DNA of 21,161 bases from the NCBI GenBank assembly GCA_023458615.1, contig JAEWYV010000014.1, positions 1-21,161 on the forward strand. Reading direction: 5' to 3'. Of the stretch, positions 13,544 through 20,671 are shown piece after piece. Every line of letters begins with the position of its first letter. Within the stretch, counting starts at the first letter, position 1. The notes below the pieces were generated by a model. The model was given only the letters and a program-made list of their open reading frames with translations, ran no database searches and had not been told where the DNA came from. A program made the translations under genes and the position numbers. The DNA is from Bacillota bacterium (lineage in GTDB: Bacteria; Bacillota; Clostridia; Christensenellales; CAG-138).

Positions 13544-15856
13544 ATGATGACACAGCAAACAAGGAACCAGATTTCACTTTGCGTGATGATTGGTGACGTG
13601 AGTTATGATTTTTCCATGGAGTTAATGAAGGGAATTCTGTATACCGCTGAGCGAGAGGGCGTACAGATTCTTTATATGATGGGCATGCCCCGGCATGCAG
13701 GATTTATTGAACCCGGCAGTGAGCAAAAAACGGCATATCACCACAACAGCATTTATGACTACGCCTACATGTTTGGCGCAGACGCCTATATCTTGTCCTG
13801 CGGGTCGCTCTCCGGTTTTGAGGGGGAAAATACGTATCAGCAGTTTCTCAAGCGATTCGATGAAACGCCCTCCGTTATCCTACAGGAACAGATCGACATA
13901 GGCCAGTTGAATAAATCCTGCATCACGGTCGATAATTATGCGAGTTTTTGTGAATGCATCGAGCACTTGATATTGGTGCATCATTGCAAGAAGATTTGCC
14001 TGCTGGCGGGGGTAAAAAATCACCCCGATAACAGGGAGCGTATGCGCGCCTATCTTGACACCATGGAGAAGTATGCCCTGCCGGTGGAGGATTCGATGAT
14101 TGCCTATGGCGATTTTTCGGAGTTTTCCGATCCGCTCGTGGCGCGGCTGTTTGACGAAAATCCGGGAATCGATGCGATCGCGTTTTGTAATGATGAGATG
14201 GCGCGGGGCGGCTATCGCGAGTGCGCCAAGCGCGGGATTAAGGTAGGTAAGGACATCGCATTCACAGGGTTTGACAATTTTTCCACAAGCCGGACGCTGA
14301 TGCCGCCGCTGACGACGGTTTCACAAAACATCTATCAGATGGGCGAAATGGCGGTCTTGCGGGCGATTGATCTGGTACGTAGCAAACCTGTATTTTCGAC
14401 TAAGTTGGAAACGAAACTGAAGGTGCGCCGTTCCTGCGGGTGTTTGCCGGATAACAAGCTCAATCTTTTTATGCCGGACGAACCGGACTGTGAACTGCGC
14501 GCAGATTGTGTGATTCAGCGGATATCTGCCGACCTGAAAACTTGCTACGACGGCAGTGAACGGGAGCGCAGCGACACGATGATCGACCGGCTGATTGCGC
14601 AGATGGAGCACGAGATTGAAACCGATGACAAGATTGATCAGTATGGGTATGCTGACTGGTTACACGACTTTACCGAAGAGTTCACCAGCGCGACCTATCA
14701 TATTGCATTGCGCCTCAATGAATATCTGGTACAGATGCCGGCGGAAAACCTGCGGTTTTCAAAGGTGCGAAAGCTCTACGATGTTCTTGGATTTACACAA
14801 GGTTTTTTGCTCTCTTACAAGGCACGTATGGTCGAGAAAAATCTGGACGATTTCCGCGCGCAGTCCTGGTTTGTTCCGGAGTTTATCCGCGATCTGGTGG
14901 ATAGCGATATGGACGAAGAGCATGTCTTTTACAATGTGGTGATGCGCCTGCGTGGGATCGATCTCAACTGCATCTACATCTGCCTGCTGCCGGAATCGCA
15001 GCCGCTGCAAACCTCCAATGTTCAGCATGCGCCGGACAAACTGTTGCTTGCCGCCTACGGCTGCAAGGCGGACACGCGCTCCTTTACGCGCGCACAGATG
15101 CCGGTGATTGATACGGCGCATCCGCTGAGGGACCTACCCGGATTAGAACGGAAGACGCACCTGATGAGCTTTAGCATCTTCTCCGGCAATATCCAGTATG
15201 GCATATTGCTTTGCGAGGTGGATATGGCGCGCAGTTCGCTGCTGCACGTGATTGGGCTTCAGCTTGGCATCCTTATCAATTTTTTGGATTTAAAACGAAA
15301 GGAAAAGATTATCGGCAGTGAGCTGGAGAATATTCGCGAACGGAACCAAATTCTGAACTTCCTCTCGGATTATGATCCGCTCTGCAATATTCTCAACCGC
15401 CGTGGATTCATTGAACAGGCGATTCACCTGAACCGCGAAAATGCGGGCAAGCCCGCACTCTGCGTGTTTGTGGATCTGGATCATCTCAAGGAAATCAACG
15501 ATTCCTTCGGGCATTCAGAGGGGGATATGGCTCTCTCGGCATTGAGCGACATCCTCAAACAGGTCGTTCGGCGCAACGATCTGATCGCGCGACTCGGCGG
15601 AGATGAGTTTGTCGGCATGTTTATTGTAGACACTCCGGATTTTGGCGAGATATTTATCAACCGGATTCGGCAGGCATTTGATGATTACAACCAAAACTCG
15701 ACCCGGCCGTATTATGTTGAGGCGTCGATGGGGATTGCGTACTTTACCTGTGAACACAATCTGGAGATTAGTCAGATTGTCAACGAGGCGGATCGCTATC
15801 TTTATGAGGAAAAGAAGAAAAAGCGTATGAGCGTGCTCAAGCAAAAATGCGTGTAG
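13544..15856 (+). CDS. LacI-type ligand-binding domain fused to a GGDEF diguanylate cyclase
   Basis: A 770-residue protein that probably makes c-di-GMP in response to a small ligand. Residues 8-300 form a periplasmic-binding-like fold of the LacI/RbsB kind: VMIGDVSYDFSMELMKGI, DAIAFCNDEMARGGYRECAKRGIKVGKDIAFTGFDN (in segments) and LTTVSQNIYQMGEMA, ending in RRSCGC (295-300). No helix-turn-helix precedes it and there is no signal peptide or membrane helix, so it should sense a cytoplasmic ligand. Residues 310-450 look helical, and 455-580 resemble a GAF-like module, less certain. The GGDEF domain (about 605-765) keeps FVDLDHLKEINDSFGHSEGD, the active-site GGDEF (685-689) and an inhibitory-site RxxD (R-R-N-D, 676-679). 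ATG 13544 or 13547 is the likely start, with AAAGGGAG upstream. It is flanked by terminators, so it is monocistronic. The family's ligands are usually sugars; the true ligand is unknown. Confidence 0.88.
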   Translation: MMTQQTRNQISLCVMIGDVSYDFSMELMKGILYTAEREGVQILYMMGMPRHAGFIEPGSEQKTAYHHNSIYDYAYMFGADAYILSCGSLSGFEGENTYQQFLKRFDETPSVILQEQIDIGQLNKSCITVDNYASFCECIEHLILVHHCKKICLLAGVKNHPDNRERMRAYLDTMEKYALPVEDSMIAYGDFSEFSDPLVARLFDENPGIDAIAFCNDEMARGGYRECAKRGIKVGKDIAFTGFDNFSTSRTLMPPLTTVSQNIYQMGEMAVLRAIDLVRSKPVFSTKLETKLKVRRSCGCLPDNKLNLFMPDEPDCELRADCVIQRISADLKTCYDGSERERSDTMIDRLIAQMEHEIETDDKIDQYGYADWLHDFTEEFTSATYHIALRLNEYLVQMPAENLRFSKVRKLYDVLGFTQGFLLSYKARMVEKNLDDFRAQSWFVPEFIRDLVDSDMDEEHVFYNVVMRLRGIDLNCIYICLLPESQPLQTSNVQHAPDKLLLAAYGCKADTRSFTRAQMPVIDTAHPLRDLPGLERKTHLMSFSIFSGNIQYGILLCEVDMARSSLLHVIGLQLGILINFLDLKRKEKIIGSELENIRERNQILNFLSDYDPLCNILNRRGFIEQAIHLNRENAGKPALCVFVDLDHLKEINDSFGHSEGDMALSALSDILKQVVRRNDLIARLGGDEFVGMFIVDTPDFGEIFINRIRQAFDDYNQNSTRPYYVEASMGIAYFTCEHNLEISQIVNEADRYLYEEKKKKRMSVLKQKCV

Positions 15857-15883
15857 CACTTGCCTACGCAACAAAAGAGGGTC

Positions 15884-15920
15884 GGGGAGCTCTGCGCATT
15901 TGCAAAGAGCTCTCTTTTTT
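15884..15920 (+). terminator. Intrinsic terminator of the GGDEF gene
   Basis: GAGCTC at 15887-15892 pairs with GAGCTC at 15907-15912, extended at the base by weaker GGG/TCT pairs, followed by a run of T to 15920. Confidence 0.8.
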
Positions 15921-15997
15921 GTTAGGATATCGCGTGGCAGGGGCAAGGAACCTGAGGTAATAAAAACCGGGGTAAATGGCCATAAGGGACGACAGGA

Positions 15998-16033
15998 TTG
16001 ACAGAATATCATATCGGTATTATAATATCGATA
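15998..16033 (+). promoter_or_regulatory. Fully consensus sigma-A promoter of the hydrogenase-sensor operon with a palindrome on the -10
   Basis: TTGACA (15998-16003), exactly 17 bp, then TATAAT (16021-16026): a perfect match to consensus. A 22-bp palindrome (16012-16033; arms TATCGGTATTA and TAATATCGATA, one mismatch in 11 pairs) is centred on the -10, so a bound repressor would block polymerase. The predicted leader is about 57 nt and contains another small inverted repeat, AATCG/CGATT (16063-16077). Confidence 0.8.
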
Positions 16034-16089
16034 AAATAAAATCGAAAAATGGTTTTACTTTTAATCGTTGACCGATTGGAGTGCGGCGC

Positions 16090-16359
16090 ATGGATATTAC
16101 CGTTTGCATCGGCAGTTCCTGTCACCTGAAGGGTTCGCGCGAGGTGGTTGAGCGGCTCAAGCGTATGATACACGAATATGCGGCGGAGGAAGAGATTCAT
16201 CTCTGCGGCTCTTTCTGCATGAATCACTGCCAAACAGGGGTCAGCGTACAGGTGGATGGCGCGTATTTTTCGCTCTCGCCCGATACAGCGGAGCTGTTTT
16301 TTATACGGGAGATCGCGCCGAGACTCACACCGGTGCGGGATCAGATCAAATCGAAATAG
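16090..16359 (+). CDS. Thioredoxin-like [2Fe-2S] ferredoxin (NuoE C-terminal type)
   Basis: A small electron carrier of 89 residues. Cys6 and Cys11 (C-I-G-S-S-C) with Cys39 and Cys43 (C-G-S-F-C) give the CxxxxC...CxxxC ligand set of thioredoxin-fold [2Fe-2S] proteins, as in the C-terminal domain of NuoE and HydC. Cys47 is an extra nearby cysteine. The N-terminal helical part of a full NuoE is missing, so it is a stand-alone ferredoxin domain. GGAG (16078-16081) lies 8 nt before ATG 16090. It is the first gene of the operon behind a consensus promoter and precedes the hydrogenase-like sensor by 34 nt. It probably exchanges electrons with that protein; this is inferred from context. Confidence 0.88.
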   Translation: MDITVCIGSSCHLKGSREVVERLKRMIHEYAAEEEIHLCGSFCMNHCQTGVSVQVDGAYFSLSPDTAELFFIREIAPRLTPVRDQIKSK

Positions 16360-16393
16360 AACACTGCGGCTACTGCTGCAAGAAAGAAATCAA

Positions 16394-18073
16394 ATGTCGA
16401 GCGTCCTCAGATTAAAAAAATCAAATTGTAAGAATTGCTATAAGTGCATTCGCCATTGCCCGGTAAAATCTATTCGTTTTTCGGCAAATCAGGCGCATAT
16501 TGTGAGCGAGGAGTGTATTCTATGCGGACAGTGCTTTGTCGTATGTCCCCAGAACGCCAAGGAGATTGCGGACGGCACCGAGATCGCGCAGACGCTGCTT
16601 TATGGCGAAGCACCTGTGGTTGCGAGCCTTGCGCCATCATTTGTTGCCTACTTTGAAGGCGTGGGCGTTTCGGCGATGCGCGAGGCGCTGCTGAAACTCG
16701 GCTTTGCGGAGGCGGAGGAGACCGCGATTGGCGCAACACTCGTAAAGCGGGAATATGAAAAACAGATGCGGGATCGCGCGGAAGATGTCATCATCAGCTC
16801 CTGCTGCCACTCGGTCAACCTATTGATTCGCAAGTATTATCCGGAGCTGATTCGCTACCTTTCGCCTGTGGTTTCGCCGATGATCGCGCATAGCATGGAC
16901 ATCAAGCGCCGCATGCCGACGGCAAAGACCGTCTTTATCGGGCCTTGCCTCTCGAAAAAGGATGAGGCGGAGAACAGCCTCGTAGATGCGGTGCTCACCT
17001 TTGACGAACTCTCACGCATGTTTGCCGCAGCAAGGATTGAACCGGAGCGGCGGCTGGATCGCGCGGAGGAAAGCCGCGCACGATTCTTCCCGACGGTTGG
17101 CGGAATTTTAAAGACGATGGACATCCCGGAGACGGGATACACCTGCCTGAGCGTGGACGGCACGGAGAACTGCCGCGCCGCGTTGGAGGACATTGCAGCT
17201 GGAAATCTGAAGAATTGTTTCCTGGAGATGAGCGCCTGCTCGGGCAGCTGCATTGGCGGCCCGGTTATGGAAAAATATAAAAACTCGCCGGTGCGGCATT
17301 ATCAGGCGGTCACCACCTATGCGGGGAAACGCGATTTTTCCGTGGATCAACCCGTGGATGGCACACTGGCGCGGCGTCACGGCTATATTGGCGTCACCAA
17401 TGTGATGCCATCCGAATCGGAAATTCGCGAGATATTGGCAAAGACAGGCAAGCTTTCTCCCGAGGATGAATTGAACTGCGGCAGTTGCGGCTATAACACC
17501 TGCCGTGAGAAGGCAATTGCCGTCTACCGTGGGAAAGCGGATATCAGCATGTGCCTGCCATTTTTGATGGAGAAAACGGAGCGCTTCTCTAATAATATTC
17601 TGAGTCACACCCCGAACGGCATTCTCGTTGTCAACGAGGATCTGGAGGTGCAGCAGGTCAATGCGGCGGCGATGAGCATGCTGCACATCAACCATGAGAG
17701 CGATGTTTTGGGTGAACAGTTGATTCGCGTCATGGATCCGCAGCCGTTTTTGAGCGCGCTGGACAATGGGAAATCCATTCGCGAACAGCGGGACTATTAT
17801 GCGGAGTACAACAAGTATCTCGAACTCACCATCGTGCACGACAAGACCACGCACATCCTGATTGCGATTCTCCGCGACGTCACCACCGAGGAGGAAGGCC
17901 GACGCGAGAAGGAACTCATCAGCCGCCAGACGGTGGAGATTGCCGACCGTGTGGTTGAAAAGCAGATGCGCGTCGTGCAGGAGATTGCCTCACTGCTGGG
18001 AGAAACGACCGCCGAGACTAAGATTGCGCTGACCAAACTGAAGGAATCGATCGCGAATGCGGAAGACAAATAA
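16394..18073 (+). CDS. hydS: Sensory-type [FeFe]-hydrogenase with PAS domain (HydS-like)
   Basis: A 559-residue cytoplasmic iron-sulfur protein. Order of parts: two [4Fe-4S] ferredoxin motifs (Cys12/15/18/22 and Cys41/44/47/51); an H-cluster domain (about 70-340) with motif 1 S-S-C-C-H-S (Cys137, Cys138), motif 2 I-G-P-C-L-S-K-K-D-E (Cys185) and motif 3 S-A-C-S-G-S-C-I-G-G-P (Cys282, Cys286); a further Fe-S domain with Cys362/365/370/387; a PAS domain (about 397-498); and a charged helical tail (500-555). Catalytic hydrogenases have TSCCPxW and MPCxxK; the altered loops plus the PAS domain match the group C, putatively H2-sensing enzymes. All four expected H-cluster cysteines, and the preceding cysteine used for proton transfer in catalytic enzymes, are present. 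The ATG at 16394 has only a weak ribosome-binding site. The 3' end overlaps the phosphatase gene by 17 bp. Confidence 0.9.
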   Translation: MSSVLRLKKSNCKNCYKCIRHCPVKSIRFSANQAHIVSEECILCGQCFVVCPQNAKEIADGTEIAQTLLYGEAPVVASLAPSFVAYFEGVGVSAMREALLKLGFAEAEETAIGATLVKREYEKQMRDRAEDVIISSCCHSVNLLIRKYYPELIRYLSPVVSPMIAHSMDIKRRMPTAKTVFIGPCLSKKDEAENSLVDAVLTFDELSRMFAAARIEPERRLDRAEESRARFFPTVGGILKTMDIPETGYTCLSVDGTENCRAALEDIAAGNLKNCFLEMSACSGSCIGGPVMEKYKNSPVRHYQAVTTYAGKRDFSVDQPVDGTLARRHGYIGVTNVMPSESEIREILAKTGKLSPEDELNCGSCGYNTCREKAIAVYRGKADISMCLPFLMEKTERFSNNILSHTPNGILVVNEDLEVQQVNAAAMSMLHINHESDVLGEQLIRVMDPQPFLSALDNGKSIREQRDYYAEYNKYLELTIVHDKTTHILIAILRDVTTEEEGRREKELISRQTVEIADRVVEKQMRVVQEIASLLGETTAETKIALTKLKESIANAEDK

Positions 18074-19238
18074 CCTCTGCGCGGACATCGGATATATGAG
18101 CCTCAACCACGCCGGAGAGCAGCTCTGCGGCGATCATATTGAGATTGCCAATCAGGAGGAGAACTCCACCATCATCGTTCTGGCGGATGGACTTGGCAGC
18201 GGGGTAAAGGCAAATATCCTCTCCACGTTGACATCCAAGATTCTCTCCACCATGCTTGCGGCAGGTTTGCATCTGGAGGATTGCGTGGAGACCATGGCGG
18301 CGACGCTGCCGGTCTGTTCGACGCGCGGCATCGCGTATTCCACCTTTACCATACTGCGCATTGTCAACAATGAACAGGCGGAGATTATACAGTACGACAA
18401 CCCATCCGTGATCCTGCTGCGTGATGGGAAGAGCGTCGAAATGCCGACCACCATGCTCAATATCGGAAGTAAGCGAATCTACCGCTCCGATGTACAATTG
18501 CAGGAGAATGATGTCTTCATCGCCATGAGCGACGGTGTGGAGCACGCGGGCGTCGGCGGAATTTACAACTTCGGTTGGCGGCGTGAAGATATCATCCGCT
18601 ATCTGGAGACCATGTGGCATGTGGGGTTTACGGCAAAGACAATATCTACAATTGTTTTACAGGAGACAAATCGCCTCTATGCCGGCTCACCCGGGGATGA
18701 CGCAACGGTTTGTACCGTGCGCATCCGTTCCCGTGTACCGATGAACCTGCTCTGCGGCCCGCCTTCCGGCAGGGACGACAACGGCAAAATGATGTCCCTG
18801 TTCTTTACCAAGGAGGGTAAGCATATCATCTGCGGTGGGACAACCTCAACCATCGCGGCAGAGTATCTCAATAAGCCGTTGATTGCCGAGCTCGACTTCC
18901 CGGATCCGGAGATTCCGCCCACGGCAACGATTGATGGCGTTGACCTTGTGACGGAAGGCGTAATTACCATCAATCGCGTGCTGGAGTACGCAAAGAATTA
19001 TCTATCCGACAATAGCTTGTTTGAGCGCTGGAGTACTGGGCGGGACGGCGCTTCCCGCATTGCACGCCTGCTGTTTGAGGAGGCGACGGATATCAACTTT
19101 TTCGTTGGCTGCGCGGCAAATCCGGCGCACCAGAATCCGGAGTTGCCAATCAACTTCCATCTCAAGATGCGCTTGATTGAACAACTCTCCGACTGCCTCG
19201 CCAAGATGGGGAAGCGAATCAAGACCAGCTATTTTTAA
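18057..19238 (+). CDS. SpoIIE-family PP2C-like serine/threonine phosphatase, partner of the hydrogenase sensor
   Basis: A 393-residue soluble protein. Residues about 10-225 form a SpoIIE/PP2C phosphatase domain: G-D (25-26), LADGLGSG (42-49, metal ligand Asp44), MSDGVEHAG (157-165, Asp159) and GDDATVCTVRI (213-223, Asp214/215), so the metal-binding aspartates are present. Such enzymes remove phosphate from Ser/Thr of regulators, classically anti-sigma antagonists. Residues about 230-393 form a second domain I cannot name, with IICGGTTSTIAAEYL (258-271) and GVDLVTEGVITINRVLE (294-310). It has no sensor domain of its own; the overlapping upstream gene supplies one. AAGGA (18041-18045) lies inside the hydS coding region. 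PP2C genes next to group C hydrogenases are known; the phosphoprotein target is not encoded in the window. Confidence 0.88.
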   Translation: MRKTNNLCADIGYMSLNHAGEQLCGDHIEIANQEENSTIIVLADGLGSGVKANILSTLTSKILSTMLAAGLHLEDCVETMAATLPVCSTRGIAYSTFTILRIVNNEQAEIIQYDNPSVILLRDGKSVEMPTTMLNIGSKRIYRSDVQLQENDVFIAMSDGVEHAGVGGIYNFGWRREDIIRYLETMWHVGFTAKTISTIVLQETNRLYAGSPGDDATVCTVRIRSRVPMNLLCGPPSGRDDNGKMMSLFFTKEGKHIICGGTTSTIAAEYLNKPLIAELDFPDPEIPPTATIDGVDLVTEGVITINRVLEYAKNYLSDNSLFERWSTGRDGASRIARLLFEEATDINFFVGCAANPAHQNPELPINFHLKMRLIEQLSDCLAKMGKRIKTSYF

Positions 19239-19266
19239 CCGGAAGCATATCGCTTCCGGTTTTTTT
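19237..19266 (+). terminator. Intrinsic terminator of the hydrogenase-sensor operon
   Basis: AACCGGAAGC (19237-19246) pairs perfectly with GCTTCCGGTT (19252-19261) around a 5-nt loop, with a T-run to 19266. The stem overlaps the phosphatase stop codon. Confidence 0.92.
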
Positions 19267-19301
19267 CGCCTACTGGAGCAGCTGAATAAAGTTGTATGCA
19301 A

Positions 19302-19333
19302 TATAATCAGCACTCTTGATTATAGAGTGCTAA
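19302..19333 (+). promoter_or_regulatory. -10 element and CIRCE operator (HrcA site) upstream of hsp20
   Basis: TCAGCACTC (19307-19315), a 9-bp spacer, then GAGTGCTAA (19325-19333) matches the CIRCE consensus TTAGCACTC-N9-GAGTGCTAA at 17 of 18 positions. A TATAAT (19302-19307) abuts it, so HrcA binding would cover the start site. A good -35 is not visible. Confidence 0.9.
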
Positions 19334-19489
19334 ATTTCACATTTCCATTACAAGCTGTCTGTTTTTTTGTAAAAATCTTTTTGTATGATACAGGTGTTCC
19401 GAAAAGGAAACACGATTCTTACAGTAAACCCCGGCACCGGGTTAGGTGCCAAACAAAATATGGATATTTTCCAAAGGAGGAGAATGTAT
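19334..19489 (+). other. hsp20 5' leader with two hairpins
   Basis: About 155 nt lie between CIRCE and the start codon. GTGTTCC pairs with GGAAACAC (19394-19413, one bulge) and GGCACC (19433-19438) pairs with GGTGCC (19445-19450). The open frame of hsp20 runs back to 19385, but nothing in that extension resembles Hsp20. A temperature-responsive structure is possible but unproven. Confidence 0.35.
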
Positions 19490-19924
19490 ATGTTCGAACT
19501 TGTACCTTACACCAGAAAGCGTAACGTGACTTTCTACAATCCCTTTGATGAACTCGAAGAGATGCAGCGTCGCTTCTTTGGAGAGAACGCAGTGAGAGAG
19601 TTCAAGACCGATATCCGTGACAACGGCGAGAGCTATCTGCTTGAAGCCGAACTGCCCGGATTTAAGAAGGAAGACATTGCTGTCAACCTGGAAGGGGATA
19701 CGATGACTATCCGCGCGGAGCGCTCGGAAAGCACCGAAGAGAAGGACAGCAAGGGCAATTTTGTCAAGCGCGAGCGCAGTTATGGTAGCTTCTCCCGCAG
19801 CTTTGACATGACAGGCATCCGCGTGGAGGACATCTCTGCCGCGTATGAGGACGGTATCCTCAAACTCACACTACCGAAAAAGCAGGAAACCCTCCCCACT
19901 TCGCGCAAGTTGGAGATCGCCTAA
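19490..19924 (+). CDS. hsp20: Small heat-shock protein of the Hsp20/alpha-crystallin family
   Basis: ATP-independent holdase chaperone in the cytoplasm, 144 residues, the usual size. It has a short N-terminal arm with NPFDELEEMQRRFF, then the alpha-crystallin domain (about 35-130): FKTDIRDNGESYLLEAELPGF, KKEDIAVNLEGDTMTIRAER, GSFSRSFDM and the hallmark A-A-Y-E-D-G-I-L-K-L-T-L-P-K. The C-terminal K-L-E-I-A resembles the I-x-I/V anchoring motif. ATG 19490 is chosen because AGGAGG (19475-19480) then has a 9-nt spacer; ATG 19484 is too close. The CIRCE element upstream predicts repression by HrcA and heat induction, although clostridial hsp20 genes are not always HrcA-controlled. Confidence 0.95.
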   Translation: MFELVPYTRKRNVTFYNPFDELEEMQRRFFGENAVREFKTDIRDNGESYLLEAELPGFKKEDIAVNLEGDTMTIRAERSESTEEKDSKGNFVKRERSYGSFSRSFDMTGIRVEDISAAYEDGILKLTLPKKQETLPTSRKLEIA

Positions 19925-19963
19925 GAACGGTATAGAAGGGGTAAGCCCCCCGAAATAGAGACG

Positions 19964-19988
19964 GGCCGCCAGAAATGGCGGCCTGTTT
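19964..19988 (+). terminator. Probable terminator of hsp20
   Basis: GGCCGCCA (19964-19971) and TGGCGGCC (19976-19983) form a perfect 8-bp stem with a GAAA loop. The tail TGTTTCATT is a weak T-tract. A smaller GGGG/CCCC hairpin lies just before it (around 19939-19950). Confidence 0.7.
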
Positions 19989-20041
19989 CATTGCTTGGAT
20001 ATCCACATATATTGCTTAGGTAAAGATAAAAATAATATATT

Positions 20042-20082
20042 TGAGAATCATTCTTGACAAAACTAAAAATATTGAATAAAAT
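20042..20082 (+). promoter_or_regulatory. Promoter of gpx with overlapping Fur/PerR-type box
   Basis: -35 TTGACA (20054-20059), 17-bp spacer, -10 TAAAAT (20077-20082). The 15-bp TGAGAATCATTCTTG (20042-20056) has a perfect AGAAT-C-ATTCT core, agrees with the 7-1-7 Fur box (TGATAATNATTATCA) at 11 of 14 positions and overlaps the -35. By sequence it is closer to Fur than to PerR; the peroxidase downstream favours PerR. Confidence 0.65.
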
Positions 20083-20197
20083 CTAATTGTAATAAATCAA
20101 TAATGTCGATTGAATCCAGAGCAAAGAAGAATTTTCTCCATTTGGTCAAAGGTAGATTCCAATCGGCAAGCGAAGAAGAGAAAGGGAGAACAGAACT

Positions 20198-20671
20198 ATG
20201 AGTTTATATGATATTTCCGTAAAAGACAGGGGCGGAGCGGATGTTTCGCTCTCGGACTATAAGGGCAAGGTACTTTTAATTGTCAACACCGCGACGGGTT
20301 GCGGATTTACCCCCCAGTATGAGGGCTTGCAGAAACTCTATGACGCGCACAAGGACAAGGGATTTGAGATTCTCGACTTCCCTTGCAACCAGTTTGCCAA
20401 TCAGGCACCGGGCAATATCGACGAGATTCAGAGTTTTTGCACGCTGAACTATGGCACGACGTTTCCCCGGTTTGCAAAGATTGATGTAAACGGAAAGAAC
20501 GCCAGCGATCTGTTTAAGTTCTTGAAAAAGGAAAAGAAGAGCATGCTTGGTTCATCCATTAAGTGGAACTTCACCAAGTTTTTGGTGGATCGCGCGGGCA
20601 ACGTGGTGGCAAGATTTGCGCCGACCGACACGCCCGAGAGCATCGAGAAGGATATACTTGCGCTGCTGTAA
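20198..20671 (+). CDS. gpx: Glutathione peroxidase family protein, Cys type (probably thioredoxin-dependent)
   Basis: A thiol peroxidase of 157 residues that reduces H2O2 and organic hydroperoxides. The peroxidatic Cys35 lies in NTATGCGFTPQY, a position held by selenocysteine in mammalian enzymes. Gln69 (NQAPG) and Trp123-Asn124 (KWNFTKFLVD) complete the catalytic tetrad. Cys81 in SFCTLNYGTTFPRF aligns with the resolving cysteine of yeast Gpx3, pointing to a two-cysteine mechanism recycled by thioredoxin rather than glutathione. The canonical GxQEPG reads NQAPG here. AAAGGGAG precedes ATG 20198. The last codons (D-I-L-A-L-L-stop) lie in the first unit of a three-copy tandem repeat. ohrR follows. 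Confidence 0.94.
   Translation: MSLYDISVKDRGGADVSLSDYKGKVLLIVNTATGCGFTPQYEGLQKLYDAHKDKGFEILDFPCNQFANQAPGNIDEIQSFCTLNYGTTFPRFAKIDVNGKNASDLFKFLKKEKKSMLGSSIKWNFTKFLVDRAGNVVARFAPTDTPESIEKDILALL

Noticed and set aside
16256..16393. Upstream extension of the hydrogenase-sensor frame into the [2Fe-2S] gene
   Set aside because: The extension translates to Arg/Ser-rich sequence without homology and overlaps a real gene. Homology starts at ATG 16394.
16394..18073. Metabolic (H2-producing) [FeFe]-hydrogenase
   Set aside because: The altered H-cluster loops, the PAS domain, the helical tail and the overlapping phosphatase gene fit a sensory role better. Some catalytic activity cannot be excluded.
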